Under the pieces are notes generated by a model. The model saw nothing but the letters and a program-made list of their open reading frames with translations. It was not told the DNA's origin and searched no databases. From Streptomyces tardus (GTDB lineage Bacteria; Actinomycetota; Actinomycetes; Streptomycetales; Streptomycetaceae), in assembly GCF_018101125.2 (NCBI RefSeq), contig NZ_JAELVF020000004.1:124001-188000 (forward strand): 64,000 bases of DNA. The letters run 5' to 3'. Each line of letters opens with the position of its first letter. Within the stretch, counting starts at the first letter, position 1. Shown here piece after piece: positions 1 to 8,870 of the stretch. A program made the translations under genes and the position numbers.

Positions 1-2
1 CC

Positions 3-107
3 GTGGCCGCGCTGTTCGCGGCGGCCTGGGCACGGGTCCGCGACGGTGACGCCCCCGCCTTCGAAGAACTGGACACCCGCGCACCCCGGAAGGGCCGCCG
101 CCGATGA
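3..107 (+). CDS. C-terminal end of an upstream gene (partial)
   Basis: An open frame enters from the left edge and ends at a TGA at 105-107. It gives 34 residues, rich in Ala early (ALFAAAWARV) and ending in a basic tail (RKGRRR). Its stop overlaps the ATG of the MoxR gene at 104 (ATGA), so the two are translationally coupled. In related actinobacterial loci the gene before the MoxR ATPase is often a DUF5691-type protein, but too little is present here to assign a family. Confidence 0.6.
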   Translation: MAALFAAAWARVRDGDAPAFEELDTRAPRKGRRR

Positions 108-1324
108 CGACCACCAGCCCCGACCCCACCACCGGCCAGGGCGCCGCTGCCCGGGAACGGGCGGCGACGTCCGGCGACCGGCACCGGCAGGTCACCCCGC
201 CCGAGGACCGGTACGCCACCGAGCTGGCCTTCCTCGCCGCGCACGACACCGGCCCCCGTCCACCCGGCTGGCGACTCACCCCGCGTGCCGTCGTCGTGTT
301 CGTGACGGGCAGTGCGGGGGAGGCGCTGAGCCTGCCCAAGGGCGCCGTGCCGGATGCCGGGCTGCCGAGCCGCCTGGTGATCGAGCAGAAGTTCGTCGGT
401 GAACGCGCCCTGGTCGAACGCTGTGTGGTCACCCTCGCCGGCGAGCGCGGGCTCCTCCTCGTGGGCGAGCCCGGCACCGCCAAGTCGATGCTCTCCGAGC
501 TGCTGTCGGCGGCGGTCTGCGGCACCAGCGCGCTCACCGTGCAGGGCACCGCGGGCACCACCGAGGACCAGCTCAAGTACGGCTGGAACTACGCGCTCCT
601 GCTCGCCCAGGGCCCCACCGAGGAGGCGCTGGTTCCCTCGCCGGTGCTCACGGCCATGACCCGAGGGGCGGTCGCCCGCGTCGAGGAGGTGACCCGCTGC
701 CTGCCCGAGGTGCAGGACGCCCTGGTCTCGCTGCTGTCCGAACGCCGTATCGCTGTCCCCGAACTGGCGGGCAGCGAGAGCGCGTTGGCACACGCGGCAC
801 CCGGTTTCACCCTCATCGCCACTGCCAACCTGCGGGACAAGGGCGTCTCGGAGATGTCCGCCGCGCTGAAGCGGCGCTTCAACTTCGAGACGGTAGGCCC
901 CATCGGGGACGTGGACGCGGAGGCCGCACTCGTACGCCGCCAGTCCCGGGCCGCGGTGGAGCGCGCGGGCGCGGCCTACGAGGTCGACGACGCCGTGCTG
1001 GAGGCGCTGGTCACCGCCTTCCGGGACCTGCGCGAGGGGCGTTCCGCCGAGGGCTGGGAGGTCGAACGGCCCTCCACGGTGATGAGTACGGCGGAGGCGG
1101 TCTCCGTCGCGGGCTCCCTCGGCCTGGCCGCCGCGTACTTCCCCGGCGACCGGGACGTGCTCTCCCTGCTGCCCGGCCATCTGCTCGGCGTCGTGCGCAA
1201 GGACGACCCGGCCGATGCGGCGCGGCTGCTCGGGTACTGGGACGGAGCGGTGCGCAGACGCGCGGAGCAGGGCTCGTCGACCTGGCGCGCCCTGTGGGAC
1301 CTGCGCGCGGTGCTGGAGAACTGA
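104..1324 (+). CDS. MoxR-type AAA+ ATPase
   Basis: This 406-aa protein has an unstructured N-terminus of about 60 residues and then a MoxR AAA+ core. The Walker A motif GEPGTAKS lies at residues 121-128, a Walker B-like ARVEEV at 191-196, a sensor-1 ATANLRD near 239-245 and an arginine-finger ALKRRFNFE near 254-262. MoxR ATPases act as chaperones with VWA-domain partners, and here a VWA gene lies 4 kb downstream in the same direction. The ATG overlaps the stop of the preceding gene and the stop is 4 bp before the DUF5682 start, so this heads or continues an operon. It looks intact, unlike its downstream partners. The cellular substrate is unknown. Confidence 0.9.
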   Translation: MTTTSPDPTTGQGAAARERAATSGDRHRQVTPPEDRYATELAFLAAHDTGPRPPGWRLTPRAVVVFVTGSAGEALSLPKGAVPDAGLPSRLVIEQKFVGERALVERCVVTLAGERGLLLVGEPGTAKSMLSELLSAAVCGTSALTVQGTAGTTEDQLKYGWNYALLLAQGPTEEALVPSPVLTAMTRGAVARVEEVTRCLPEVQDALVSLLSERRIAVPELAGSESALAHAAPGFTLIATANLRDKGVSEMSAALKRRFNFETVGPIGDVDAEAALVRRQSRAAVERAGAAYEVDDAVLEALVTAFRDLREGRSAEGWEVERPSTVMSTAEAVSVAGSLGLAAAYFPGDRDVLSLLPGHLLGVVRKDDPADAARLLGYWDGAVRRRAEQGSSTWRALWDLRAVLEN

Positions 1325-1328
1325 GCCG

Positions 1329-1945
1329 ATGGACCAACCGACCACCCCCGAGCCGCAGATGGGCGCCGGGGCGGCAGCGCCTGCCGCCTCCGAGACCGCA
1401 GAGGCTACCCGTGCTTCCGGGGCTACCCGCGCTTCCGGGGCTTCCCGTGCTTCCGGGGCTTCCGACGCGCGGAACGCCGCCCCGTCCCGGGGCTCGTACC
1501 CCGCCGCCGCATCCCCCGGCCCGGGCCCTGCCGATCCGGACGCCGCGGTGGCGGCGCTCGCGGCGGACGGGACCGGGCAGCCGTTCCTCATCGGAGTGCG
1601 CCACCATGCGCCCTCCCTCGCGGCGGCCGTACCGGCCCTGCTGGACGCGGCGGCGCCCGATGTGCTCCTGGTCGAACTGCCCGCCGAGTTCCAGCCGTGG
1701 CTGGGCTGGCTGGCCCACGAGGACACCCGCGCACCGGTGGCCCTGGCCGCCGTGCTGCCCGGCGGCGTGGACGGCGGGGTCCCGGACGCTCAACAGGTGC
1801 CCGCCTTCTACCCGTTCGCGGATTTCTCGCCCGAGCTGGCTGCTCTGCGCTGGGCGGCACGCAACGGCGTCCCGGCGGTCGCCTGCGACCTGCCCCTCGC
1901 CGACCGCGCGAACTCCCACTCCGCGCCGGCTACCGACCGCGCCAC
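1329..1945 (+). pseudogene. DUF5682 family protein, N-terminal piece
   Basis: The ATG is at 1329, 4 bp after the MoxR stop. After a low-complexity linker (Ala/Ser/Gly repeats) the protein shows the DUF5682 opening GVRHHAPSLAAAVPALLDA, then PDVLLVELPAEFQPW and the AVACDLPLAD region. It is then interrupted at about 1946 by a perfect palindrome and leaves the family sequence; the frame runs to a stop at 2160-2162. The rest of the family domain resumes in a different frame at about 2700. DUF5682 proteins occur with MoxR and VWA partners; their activity is not established. I call this broken rather than a short gene because both halves of the same family are present on either side of foreign DNA. 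Confidence 0.75.
1406..1470 (+). repeat. Short tandem repeat coding for ASGAxR/ASGAS
   Basis: Four near-copies of a 15-bp unit (CGTGCTTCCGGGGCT and variants) lie in the N-terminal linker of the DUF5682 piece. They encode RASGAT/RASGAS repeats. They keep the frame and look like slippage-prone linker sequence. Confidence 0.7.
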
Positions 1946-2090
1946 CGCGCCGGGCACGGCCGAGGCGCCCGCTCCAAACGCTGAAGTCACCTCTGCGCAG
2001 GGGGAGTCCGCCGCCGTAGCGGCGGCGGACTCCCCCTGCGCAGAGGTGACTTCAGCGTTTGGAGCGGGCGCCTCGGCCGTGCCCGGCGCG
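1946..2090. repeat. Perfect 145-bp palindrome, flanked by a direct repeat
   Basis: The arms at 1946-2015 and 2021-2090 are exact reverse complements (70 bp) around a 5-nt centre. A 24-bp direct repeat (CCGGCTACCGACCGCGCCAC core) flanks it, at about 1926-1949 and 2090-2114. The palindrome sits inside the DUF5682 gene exactly where family similarity stops. Its arm sequence does not match either neighbouring part of that gene. Confidence 0.9.
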
Positions 2091-2148
2091 CCGGCTACCG
2101 ACCGCGCCACCGCGGCGTCCGGATTGGCAGTGCCCGGGCCGGGGGATG

Positions 2149-2340
2149 CGGCGGCGCGGTAGCCACCGCCCCGGACGGGACGCGGGTCGCTCAGCCCTGC
2201 GGGCGGGCGGCGGCACCGGCACGGGCGTCGGCGCCGGTGCCGTCGCCCGTTCCCGCGCCGTCGCCCGTGCCGGTGCCGCCGCCCGCCCGCAGGGCTGAGC
2301 GACCCGCGTCCCGTCCGGGGCGGTGGCTACCGCGCCGCCG
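2149..2340. repeat. Inverted repeat, 78-bp arms, at the end of an ABC ATPase fragment
   Basis: The arms 2149-2226 and 2263-2340 are reverse complements around a 36-nt spacer. The right arm is continuous with the 3' end of the minus-strand ABC ATPase fragment and its downstream DNA. The left arm is therefore an inverted copy of that gene end, joined to the first palindrome. Confidence 0.88.
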
Positions 2341-2698
2341 TCCCGGCCCCGGACGCCGCCCCGGCCGCCCGTGTCGTCGAGAGGCTGCCGTCGCGCACCT
2401 CCACCACCTCGTCGGCGTCGGCGAGTTGGGACCGGTCGTGGGTGACGAGCACCGTCGCCGTACCGCGTTCACGGGTGAGCCGGGTCAGCAGCCCGACGAC
2501 CGCCGCGCCGCGTTCGTGGTCCAGCGCGCTGGTCGGCTCGTCGACCAGCAGCACGTCCGGCGCGTTCATCAACGCCCTGGCGATGTTGACCCGTTGGCGC
2601 TGCCCGCCGGACAACTGGTGCGGTCTGCGGTCCGCCTGCGCGGTGAGGTCCACCGCCTCCAGCAGCCCCGCCGCGCGCTCGCGCACCCCGCGCCCGGT
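2327..2698 (-). pseudogene. ABC transporter ATPase fragment (C-terminal half)
   Basis: On the minus strand this reads the C-terminal half of an ABC ATPase of the MacB/LolD type. The signature QLSGGQRQRVNIARAL, Walker B DVLLVDEPTSALD and switch-region VLVTHDRSQLADADEV are all clear. The Walker A half is missing, because the frame joins DUF5682 coding sequence of the opposite strand at about 2698. It ends at a stop at 2327-2329. It has no promoter or partner permease here, so it is a stranded fragment that splits the DUF5682 gene. It could be a real insertion or an assembly chimera. Confidence 0.8.
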
Positions 2699-2699
2699 T

Positions 2700-4636
2700 C
2701 CTCACCGGAAGCGGTGCGGCGTGCCGCGCTGCTCGTCGGTTGGGCGCTGCGGTACGAGGCGGAGGCGCGGCGCAGCGTGGACCGTACCGACCCGGCGCGC
2801 GAGGCGTGCATGCGCGGGCACATAGCCGAAGCCCTGGCGAACGGGCGGCGTCCCGCCGTCGTGGTGGGCGCTTTCCACACGCCCGCGCTGCTGCCGTCCG
2901 TCGCCGGGGCGACCACGGCCCCCGCGGCAGGCGCACCGCACGCCGTCGCACCCCGTTCCCCGAACGTGCCCACCGTGCCCGGACCCGCGCCGCACCCCGC
3001 GCCGGACTCGGCCCCCAACCCCGCGTCGGACCCGAACGCGGGCCGAGGGGTGGGTCGAGCGGCGGACCCGGCAGCGGACCCGGACGCCACGGCGGAGGGC
3101 AGCACCGTCTCGCTGATCCCGTACACCTACCCCCTGCTCGACTCCCGCTCCGGCTATCCGGCCGGTATCCGCGACCCGGAGTGGCAGCACATCGTGCTCG
3201 ACGCCGCCGGGGACCCCGACGACCTGTACGAGGCGCTGATCAGGACCGCGGTCCGCCTCTGCGCCGCGTTGCGGGAGGAGGGCCACCCCTGCGGTCCGGC
3301 GGACGGCCGGGAGATCGTGCGCGTCGCCGGGGACCTGGCCCGGCTGCGCAACCTGCCCGCCCCCGGCCGGGGCGAGCTCCTGGAAGCCGTACAGACGGTG
3401 CTCGGCCGGGGCGAGACGTACGGTACCGGCCGTGCCGTCGCCCACGCGCTGGAACGCGTACTCGTCGGCACCCGCTCCGGGCGCCCCGCTCCGGGCGCCC
3501 CGCGCAGTGGTCTCGGCCCCGCGGTGGAGGCCGAGACCGAGGCGTTGTCCCTCCCCGGCCCGTCGGACGCGCACGAGAGGACACCGCGGGACCTGCGGCT
3601 CGACCCGGCCCGTTCCGCCCTCGACGGGCGCCGCGAACTGCTGCTCCGCCGGCTGACCGCATGCGGCATCCCGTACGGGCAGGAGCAGGCGGTGACCGGC
3701 GCGGCGGGTTCGGAGGGGCTCACCACCCGCTGGCAGGTGCGCTGGACCCCGGCCACTGCCGCGATGCTCACGGCCGCCGGAGTACGCGGTGTCACGTCCG
3801 CGCAGGCTGCCGAGGGCGTGCTGCGGGGGCGGCACTCCGCCGAGCTGGCGGAGGGCGGTCCGACCGCCGCGCAGGTCGTGCGCGGTCTCACGGACGCGGC
3901 GCAGTGCGGGCTCCCGGCCCTCGCCGAGACCCGTCTGACGGAGCTGGCCGCGGTGCTCCCCGCGAGCGGGACCCTGCCCGAACTCCTCGGCGGGCTGGAC
4001 CTCCTGGACCGCATCGCAGCGGGGCACCTGCCCGGCCCGGAGGTGCCCCGCGTCGGCAATGCCAGAGAACTTCTGACCGCGGCGGCGGTGCGCCAGGTCG
4101 ACGGGCTCACCGGCTCGGAGAAGGCGGAGGATGCCCGGGCGCTCCTCGAACTCGCCCACCGTGCCGACCGGTTGGGCGGCATCCGGCTGGCCGACGCGCT
4201 CGCCCGGCTGGCCGCCGACGGTGCCCCGCTGATCGCAGCCGCCGCCGGAGCCGTCCGGGTGCTCACGGGACAGGAGCACGCAGACGCCTTCGGAACACGC
4301 GTCGCCTCCTGGGTGGACTCGGCAGTGGACAGCGCCTCCAGAGCCGCGCTCACCGCCCGACTCGCCGGTGTTCTGACCGTGGCGGGCCCGCTTCTGACCG
4401 TCGGCTCCACGGCCCTGGACGCGCTGCTGCACCGGGTCGTCGCGCTGGCCGACGCCGCGTTCCTGGCCCGACTCCCCGCGCTGCGCGGCGGCTTCGACAC
4501 CCTGAGCCCGGCCGCCCGCGACCGGCTGCTGGAAACCGTCGAAGAGCGCCTGGGCACCCGGATCGACCTCGCCGCCGCCGACGATCCGGCCGAGCTGGCC
4601 CGCCGTACGGGCCGGGGCGGGGACGCCCGTACGGCG
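2700..4636 (+). pseudogene. DUF5682 family protein, C-terminal piece
   Basis: Family sequence resumes with PEAVRRAALLVGWALRYEAE and continues through VVVGAFHTPALLP, SLIPYTYPLLDSRSGYPAG and a long helical C-terminal half to about residue ELARRTG near 4620. It is in a different frame from the N-terminal piece at 1329. The reading frame stays open further only because it runs into copied DNA: from about 4640 it passes through unrelated sequence, a second copy of 4382-4492 and an inverted copy of 4448-4570. No start codon with a plausible ribosome site precedes the piece. It is the larger part of the same broken gene. Confidence 0.75.
4382..4492 (+). repeat. 111-bp exact direct repeat, copy 1
   Basis: This stretch codes for the GPLLTVGSTALDALLHRVV region of DUF5682. 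An exact copy lies at 4838-4948, and part of it is also repeated in inverted form at 4949-5071. Copy 1 sits in continuous family sequence and so is probably the original. Confidence 0.9.
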
Positions 4637-4720
4637 GCGCGAGGCCCGTACGGGGAAGCCGCCGGGCCCACCCCGTGCGTGCGCACGGGCCCGCTCGCCC
4701 GCCCGCACGCACGGCCGCGT

Positions 4721-4837
4721 TCAGCTGTGCGCGTCCTCGTCCGCCCAGCCCAGCCCGGCGTCTGCCAGGCGTTCCAACGCCTCGGTGACCACGCTCTGCT
4801 GGGGCCCGAGGAAGAGCCGTACGAAGCCCTGCGGGTC
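4721..4837 (-). pseudogene. Unidentified C-terminal gene fragment
   Basis: Between the two repeat copies the minus strand reads a protein-like tail, DPQGFVRLFLGPQQSVVTEA, continuing to GLGWADEDAHS and a stop at 4721. Its composition is that of a real C-terminus rather than a shadow frame. It belongs to none of the surrounding families, and its upstream part is replaced by the 4838-4948 repeat. I cannot name the family with confidence. Confidence 0.45.
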
Positions 4838-4948
4838 GCGGGCCCGCTTCTGACCGTCGGCTCCACGGCCCTGGACGCGCTGCTGCACCGGGTCGTCGCG
4901 CTGGCCGACGCCGCGTTCCTGGCCCGACTCCCCGCGCTGCGCGGCGGC
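4838..4948 (+). repeat. 111-bp exact direct repeat, copy 2
   Basis: This is an exact second copy of 4382-4492. It is directly followed by an inverted copy of overlapping sequence, so bases 4904-4948 also pair with 5027-5071 as an inverted repeat. Confidence 0.9.
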
Positions 4949-5071
4949 GAGGTCGATCCGGGTGCCCAGGCGCTCTTCGACGGTTTCCAGCAGCCGGTCG
5001 CGGGCGGCCGGGCTCAGGGTGTCGAAGCCGCCGCGCAGCGCGGGGAGTCGGGCCAGGAACGCGGCGTCGGC
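4949..5071 (-). repeat. 123-bp inverted copy of 4448-4570
   Basis: The segment is the exact reverse complement of 4448-4570 (DUF5682 coding, AFLARLPALRGG to TRIDL). It ends just before the region where the VWA gene starts. Confidence 0.9.
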
Positions 5072-5096
5072 CCCCGCGCCACCGCCGCCCGCCACC

Positions 5097-6455
5097 GTGC
5101 CGCCGCACGGCAACTCGACGGGCCCCGGCACCCCCGGAGCCGGAACCGGGGCCACCGCCGGGACCGAGTCCGAGCCCGAGACCGGAACCGCGAACGTCCC
5201 CGGGACCGGGACCACCGTCCCCGGGACCGGGACCACCGTCCCCGAGACCGTCTCCCTCCCGGAAACCGCCTCCGAAGCTGTGCCCGCCCAAGGCCACACC
5301 GCCACGACCACCCCCGAGTACACCGCCACGAACACCCCCGCCCCGGCACTCGCGCCCGCCGACCGGTGGCGCCTCGTGCTGGGACGGCGGACGGACCAAC
5401 TGCCGCCCACGGCAGCCCGGTTGGCGACGGCACTGGACGAGCTGTACGGCGCCGGGCGCGGTGAGGGCTCACGCGGGGACCTGCCGCCGCCCACCCGCAG
5501 CCGTGGCGGCCGGGAGGCGTCGTTCCCCGGCGTCCGCGACTGGTCCGAGGAACTCGCCGCCCTCTTCGGGCCCGGCGTTCGGGAGGAGGTGCTCGCCGCC
5601 GCAGCCGCGACGGGCCGGCAGGACGTACTCACCGAGCTCGATCCGGCCGCCGCCACGCCCTCCGTGGAACTGCTCCGCACGGTTCTGCGCTACGCGGGTG
5701 GCCTCCCCGAGGCGCGTCTCGCGGCGCTCCGCCCGCTGGTCGCCCGCCTGGTGGAGGAGTTGACCAGGCAGCTCGCCACACGTCTGCGGCCCGCTCTGAC
5801 CGGCGCCACCCTGGCGCGTCCCACCCGTCGTCCGGGCGGACGGCTCGACCTGCCGCGCACCCTGCGCGCCAATCTGGCGACCGCCCGCCGGGCCGAGGAC
5901 GGCAGCGTCCGGGTCGTTCCCGAGAAGCCGGTGTTCCGCAGCAGCGCCCGCCGGTCCGCGGACTGGCACCTGATCCTGGTCACCGACGTCTCCGGGTCCA
6001 TGGAGGCGTCGACGATCTGGTCGGCGCTGACCGCCTCCGTGCTGGCCGGGGTTCCGGCTCTGAGCACCCACTTCCTGGCCTTCTCCACGGAGGTGCTCGA
6101 CCTCACCGGCCATGTCCACGACCCGCTCTCCCTCCTGCTGGAGGTGAGCGTGGGCGGGGGCACGCACATCGCCGCCGGACTGCGGCACGCGCGCAGCCTG
6201 ATCACAGTGCCCAGCCGCACTCTCGTCGTCCTCATCAGCGACTTCGAGGAGGGCGCCCCGCTCGGCGGCCTGCTGTCGGAGGTACGAGCTCTGGTCGCCA
6301 CCGGCTGCCACGTGCTGGGGTGCGCCAGCCTCGACGATGCGGGCCGCCCCTGCTACTCGACGGGAGTGGCCGGGCAGGTCGTCGCCGCCGGGATGCCCGT
6401 GGCGGCGCTCAGCCCACTCGAACTCGCCCGCTGGGTAGGGGAGAAGATCACATGA
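5097..6455 (+). CDS. VWA-domain protein, partner of the MoxR ATPase
   Basis: I place the start at GTG 5097, just after the inverted repeat; the frame is open further upstream but only through copied DNA, so the true start is uncertain. From that start it is 452 aa. A Pro/Thr/Gly-rich linker of about 80 residues leads into the conserved domain (DRWRLVLGRRTDQLPPTAAR). The VWA metal site DVSGS lies near residues 297-301, with GGGTHIAAGL and ISDFEEG further on. VWA proteins of this kind work with MoxR ATPases. The stop overlaps the next start (ATGA, 6452-6455), so the SWIM-type gene is coupled to it. Confidence 0.85.
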   Translation: MPPHGNSTGPGTPGAGTGATAGTESEPETGTANVPGTGTTVPGTGTTVPETVSLPETASEAVPAQGHTATTTPEYTATNTPAPALAPADRWRLVLGRRTDQLPPTAARLATALDELYGAGRGEGSRGDLPPPTRSRGGREASFPGVRDWSEELAALFGPGVREEVLAAAAATGRQDVLTELDPAAATPSVELLRTVLRYAGGLPEARLAALRPLVARLVEELTRQLATRLRPALTGATLARPTRRPGGRLDLPRTLRANLATARRAEDGSVRVVPEKPVFRSSARRSADWHLILVTDVSGSMEASTIWSALTASVLAGVPALSTHFLAFSTEVLDLTGHVHDPLSLLLEVSVGGGTHIAAGLRHARSLITVPSRTLVVLISDFEEGAPLGGLLSEVRALVATGCHVLGCASLDDAGRPCYSTGVAGQVVAAGMPVAALSPLELARWVGEKIT

Positions 6456-6684
6456 CCACTGTCCCGCTGCCGCCCGTCGCGCCGGAGGTCGCGGCCATCC
6501 TGGTGGAGGAGCTCTCGGCCCGGCTGCGCAAGCGGCTGGACGCGGCGGTCACCAAGCTCACCACCCGCCCGACGCACCGCGACGGGGACACGGTCACCAT
6601 CGCGGTCGACGACGACACCGAACTCCGGTTGTACGCCCCGGGCGGCCTCCTTGGCCTCGCGGATGGCGGCCTCGGCCTCCTCCT

Positions 6685-7117
6685 GCGCGGCAGCTGCCGG
6701 AGGCGGGCGGTGTGCGCGGCGCGCAGCAGCGCGGCCTGCGCGACGGCGCCGGCCCCGTCCACTCCGGCCTCCAGCACTGCGGCGGCGGCAGCGGCGGTGG
6801 CAACCGCCCGTTCCGTGGCGGCTTCCGCGGCGGCGACCGCGGCGGGGACCGTGGGGGCAACCGCGGCTCGTACGAACGCCGTGACGGCGTTCGTACGAGC
6901 CGCGGTTGCCCCCACGGTCCCCGCCGCGGTCGCCGCCGCGGAAGCCGCCACGGAACTCGCGGTCGCGACGGAAGCCCTCGCGTCCACCGCGGAAGCCGCC
7001 GCCCTCTGGTCGGCCGCCGCCGCAGTGCTGGAGGCCGGAGTGGACGGGGCCGGCGCCGTCGCGCAGGCCGCGCTGCTGCGCGCCGCGCACACCGCCCGCC
7101 TCCGGCAGCTGCCGCGC
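6685..7117. repeat. Outer inverted repeat, 105-bp arms
   Basis: The left arm 6685-6789 is the exact reverse complement of 7013-7117. The right arm reads as normal SWIM-protein coding sequence (AAAVLEAGVDGAGAVAQAAL), so the left arm is an inverted copy. It lies outside the 145-bp palindrome at 6811-6955, which makes the whole structure a nested fold-back with unequal loops. Confidence 0.9.
6811..6955. repeat. Perfect 145-bp palindrome
   Basis: The arms 6811-6882 and 6884-6955 are exact reverse complements (72 bp) around a single G at 6883. Such a long palindrome with a 1-nt loop would extrude as a cruciform and is normally unstable in bacteria. The right half is continuous with SWIM-type coding sequence. 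Confidence 0.92.
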
Positions 7118-8192
7118 GGAGCGTCCGCCGCGCTCTCCGTCGTGACGCTGCTGCGCTCCGCACGCGCCGGGGACGCCTCGTACCGCACCGTCGACCTCGT
7201 CACCGCCCTCGCCGAACTGCTGGGCACCGCGCACCGCGTGGGCACCGCCTCCGGCGCGGAGCTGGAGACCGTACGGGGCCGTGCACGCCGCCCGTACAGC
7301 CCGGACGGCTCCCTGCGCCTCTACGGCCTCTTCACCGAACCGGTGGTCACCGACTCCGGCCACGCCGGCGCCCGCACCTGGACCGCCGCGCCCGACGGGC
7401 GGCTGTACACGGTCGGCGACGTGGCGCCCGGTGGGGCGTCCCGCGCCACGGGCGTGGCCAACCGCGCCGTACGGCTCGGCGACAGCGCCCTGACCCACCG
7501 GGAGTTGGGCCGGGCCGGGCTCATGGTCTCCGGGGCGACGGTCTCCCCGGACGGCAGACTGGGCGCGGGCAAGGGCGTCAGAGCCGTCACGGCCGGGGGC
7601 GCGGCCTGGACGGAGCCACCGCTCGCCGCCCTCTGGGAGGCCCCGCCCGCCGAACAGGTCGTACGTGCCCTGCGATCCGTCGCCCACTACGCCGAACCGG
7701 ACGCCGCAGGCAGCGATCTGCTCTTCCTCGACGTCGAACTCCGCGGCGCCGTACGGGAGTCCGGTGGCATGTGTCTGCTCGCCCGGTGCGACGGCGGGGT
7801 CTCCGTACGCCTCACTGTCGCCGACGACGACCCCGCGCTGCCCCACCGCGACAACCTCACGCTCCTCGCCACCGCTCCGGGGACGCGGCTGCGGATCATC
7901 GGCCGCCTGATCTCCGCCCCGCACCCCCGGCTCGCGCTGCTCGCCTGTGCCCACCCCACCGGGGAGGGCACGGTCGACCTCGGCTTCGACCGTCTGCGCC
8001 GCCGCCGGTCTGCTCACCGCGCTTCGCACCACGGCGGCCCAACGCTCACGCGACCACTTCGGCCGCCTCCTCCCCGCCGACACCGACGGCTTCGCCCTCC
8101 ACTGGCTCGCCGCCGCCCGTTACACCGACGCCGTCACCAACTCCCTCTGCGCCACCGCCTGGCAACCAACCCCCACCACCCCCGCACCCTGA

Positions 8193-8870
8193 CCCTTCAC
8201 ACCAACCGACCCCACCCGCCGAACGGTGACGCAGAGCCACAGCGCCCCGGTGTGGCCCGCCCGGCGCCCACCCGGGCGCAGGGCGGGCCCGCTGCGAGAC
8301 CGTCACCCGGCGCCGCTCCGGCAGGGCTGCGGGGCCGAGAGGGACGAGGCCTCGTACCGCGCGGAACGCGTCGGGACGCCCAGGGCGAGGGCCGGGGCCG
8401 CACGGCGCTGTCGGTGATGAGCCCGTGCGCCCACAGCACCACCTGTGCACGGCCCAGGCCGAGCGCTGCTGGAGCTCGTGCGTGACCAGCAGGAGGAGGG
8501 CGGGCGAAGCCTTCCCCGACGTCCGCGCTGTGCCCGCCTGCGCCCCGCCGTCCAGGCGCCGAGAGCCGGGAGGTCACGCCCACGACGTCTCCCGACGTCC
8601 TCGATTCGGCCGTTGAGCCGATGCCCGCCCTGTACGGGCTGTCTGCCGCCGCCCGCGCGGTCGAGGCGGCGGAGACGGTGCTCAAGAGAGGTGAACGCGG
8701 CTGCCAGCCGTGGGACGACAGCCTGGAAGCGGCGGCTCCCGGGCCCGGTTGACGACGTGACGCCGACTCCCGGCTGTGTTTCCTCAGTCGTTCGCCGGGC
8801 ACGCGTCCGAGGACCGGCCGTGCAGGCAAGCCATATCTGGCGCAGTTGCGTTGGAGAACGGAGGTTCAAC
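8193..8870. other. Gene-poor stretch with a degraded ABC ATPase tail
   Basis: No intact gene is visible between the broken SWIM-type gene and the small gene at 8871. The only recognisable coding trace is a minus-strand ABC ATPase remnant near 8390-8512. The open frames on both strands are compositional shadows with no family sequence. Confidence 0.6.
8390..8512 (-). pseudogene. ABC transporter ATPase remnant (extreme C-terminus)
   Basis: The minus strand reads LLLLVTHELQQRSAWA, the switch-histidine region of an ABC ATPase. After a frame change it reads VVLWAHGLITDSA, matching the usual VVVLRDGLITD ending. Both parts fit the last 40 residues of such an ATPase, separated by a small deletion. 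It is a different gene from the ATPase fragment at 2327-2698. Nothing upstream of it is recognisable. Confidence 0.6.

Larger units (their letters stand above)
6452..8192 (+). pseudogene. SWIM-type zinc-finger family protein, broken
   Basis: The first 60 residues (MTTVPLPPVAPEVAAILVEE to TELRLYAPGG) match the start of the SWIM-type proteins that accompany MoxR-VWA loci, from memory of the family. The Cys-x-Cys...Cys-x-His zinc motif expected next is absent: 6641-6883 holds antisense and palindromic DNA instead. Family sequence returns after 6884 (AAALWSAAAAVLEAGVDGAG, then YSPDGSLRLYGLFTEPVVT, RATGVANRAVRLGD, LTHRELGRAGLMVSGA). Near 8000 the frame shifts, and a family-like tail (GLLTALRTTAAQRSRDHFGR) ends at 8190-8192 in another frame. 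So the gene has lost its zinc ligands and probably an internal stretch. Confidence 0.7.

Noticed and set aside
1946..2090. The 145-bp palindrome as a replication or conjugation origin
   Set aside because: There are no DnaA boxes, iterons or relaxase genes, and it lies inside a coding sequence next to unrelated rearrangements.
2237..5464. A continuous 1075-codon frame across DUF5682 and the duplications
   Set aside because: It joins non-coding repeat arms, antisense ATPase DNA and inverted copies. Only the middle part is family sequence, so it is not one gene.
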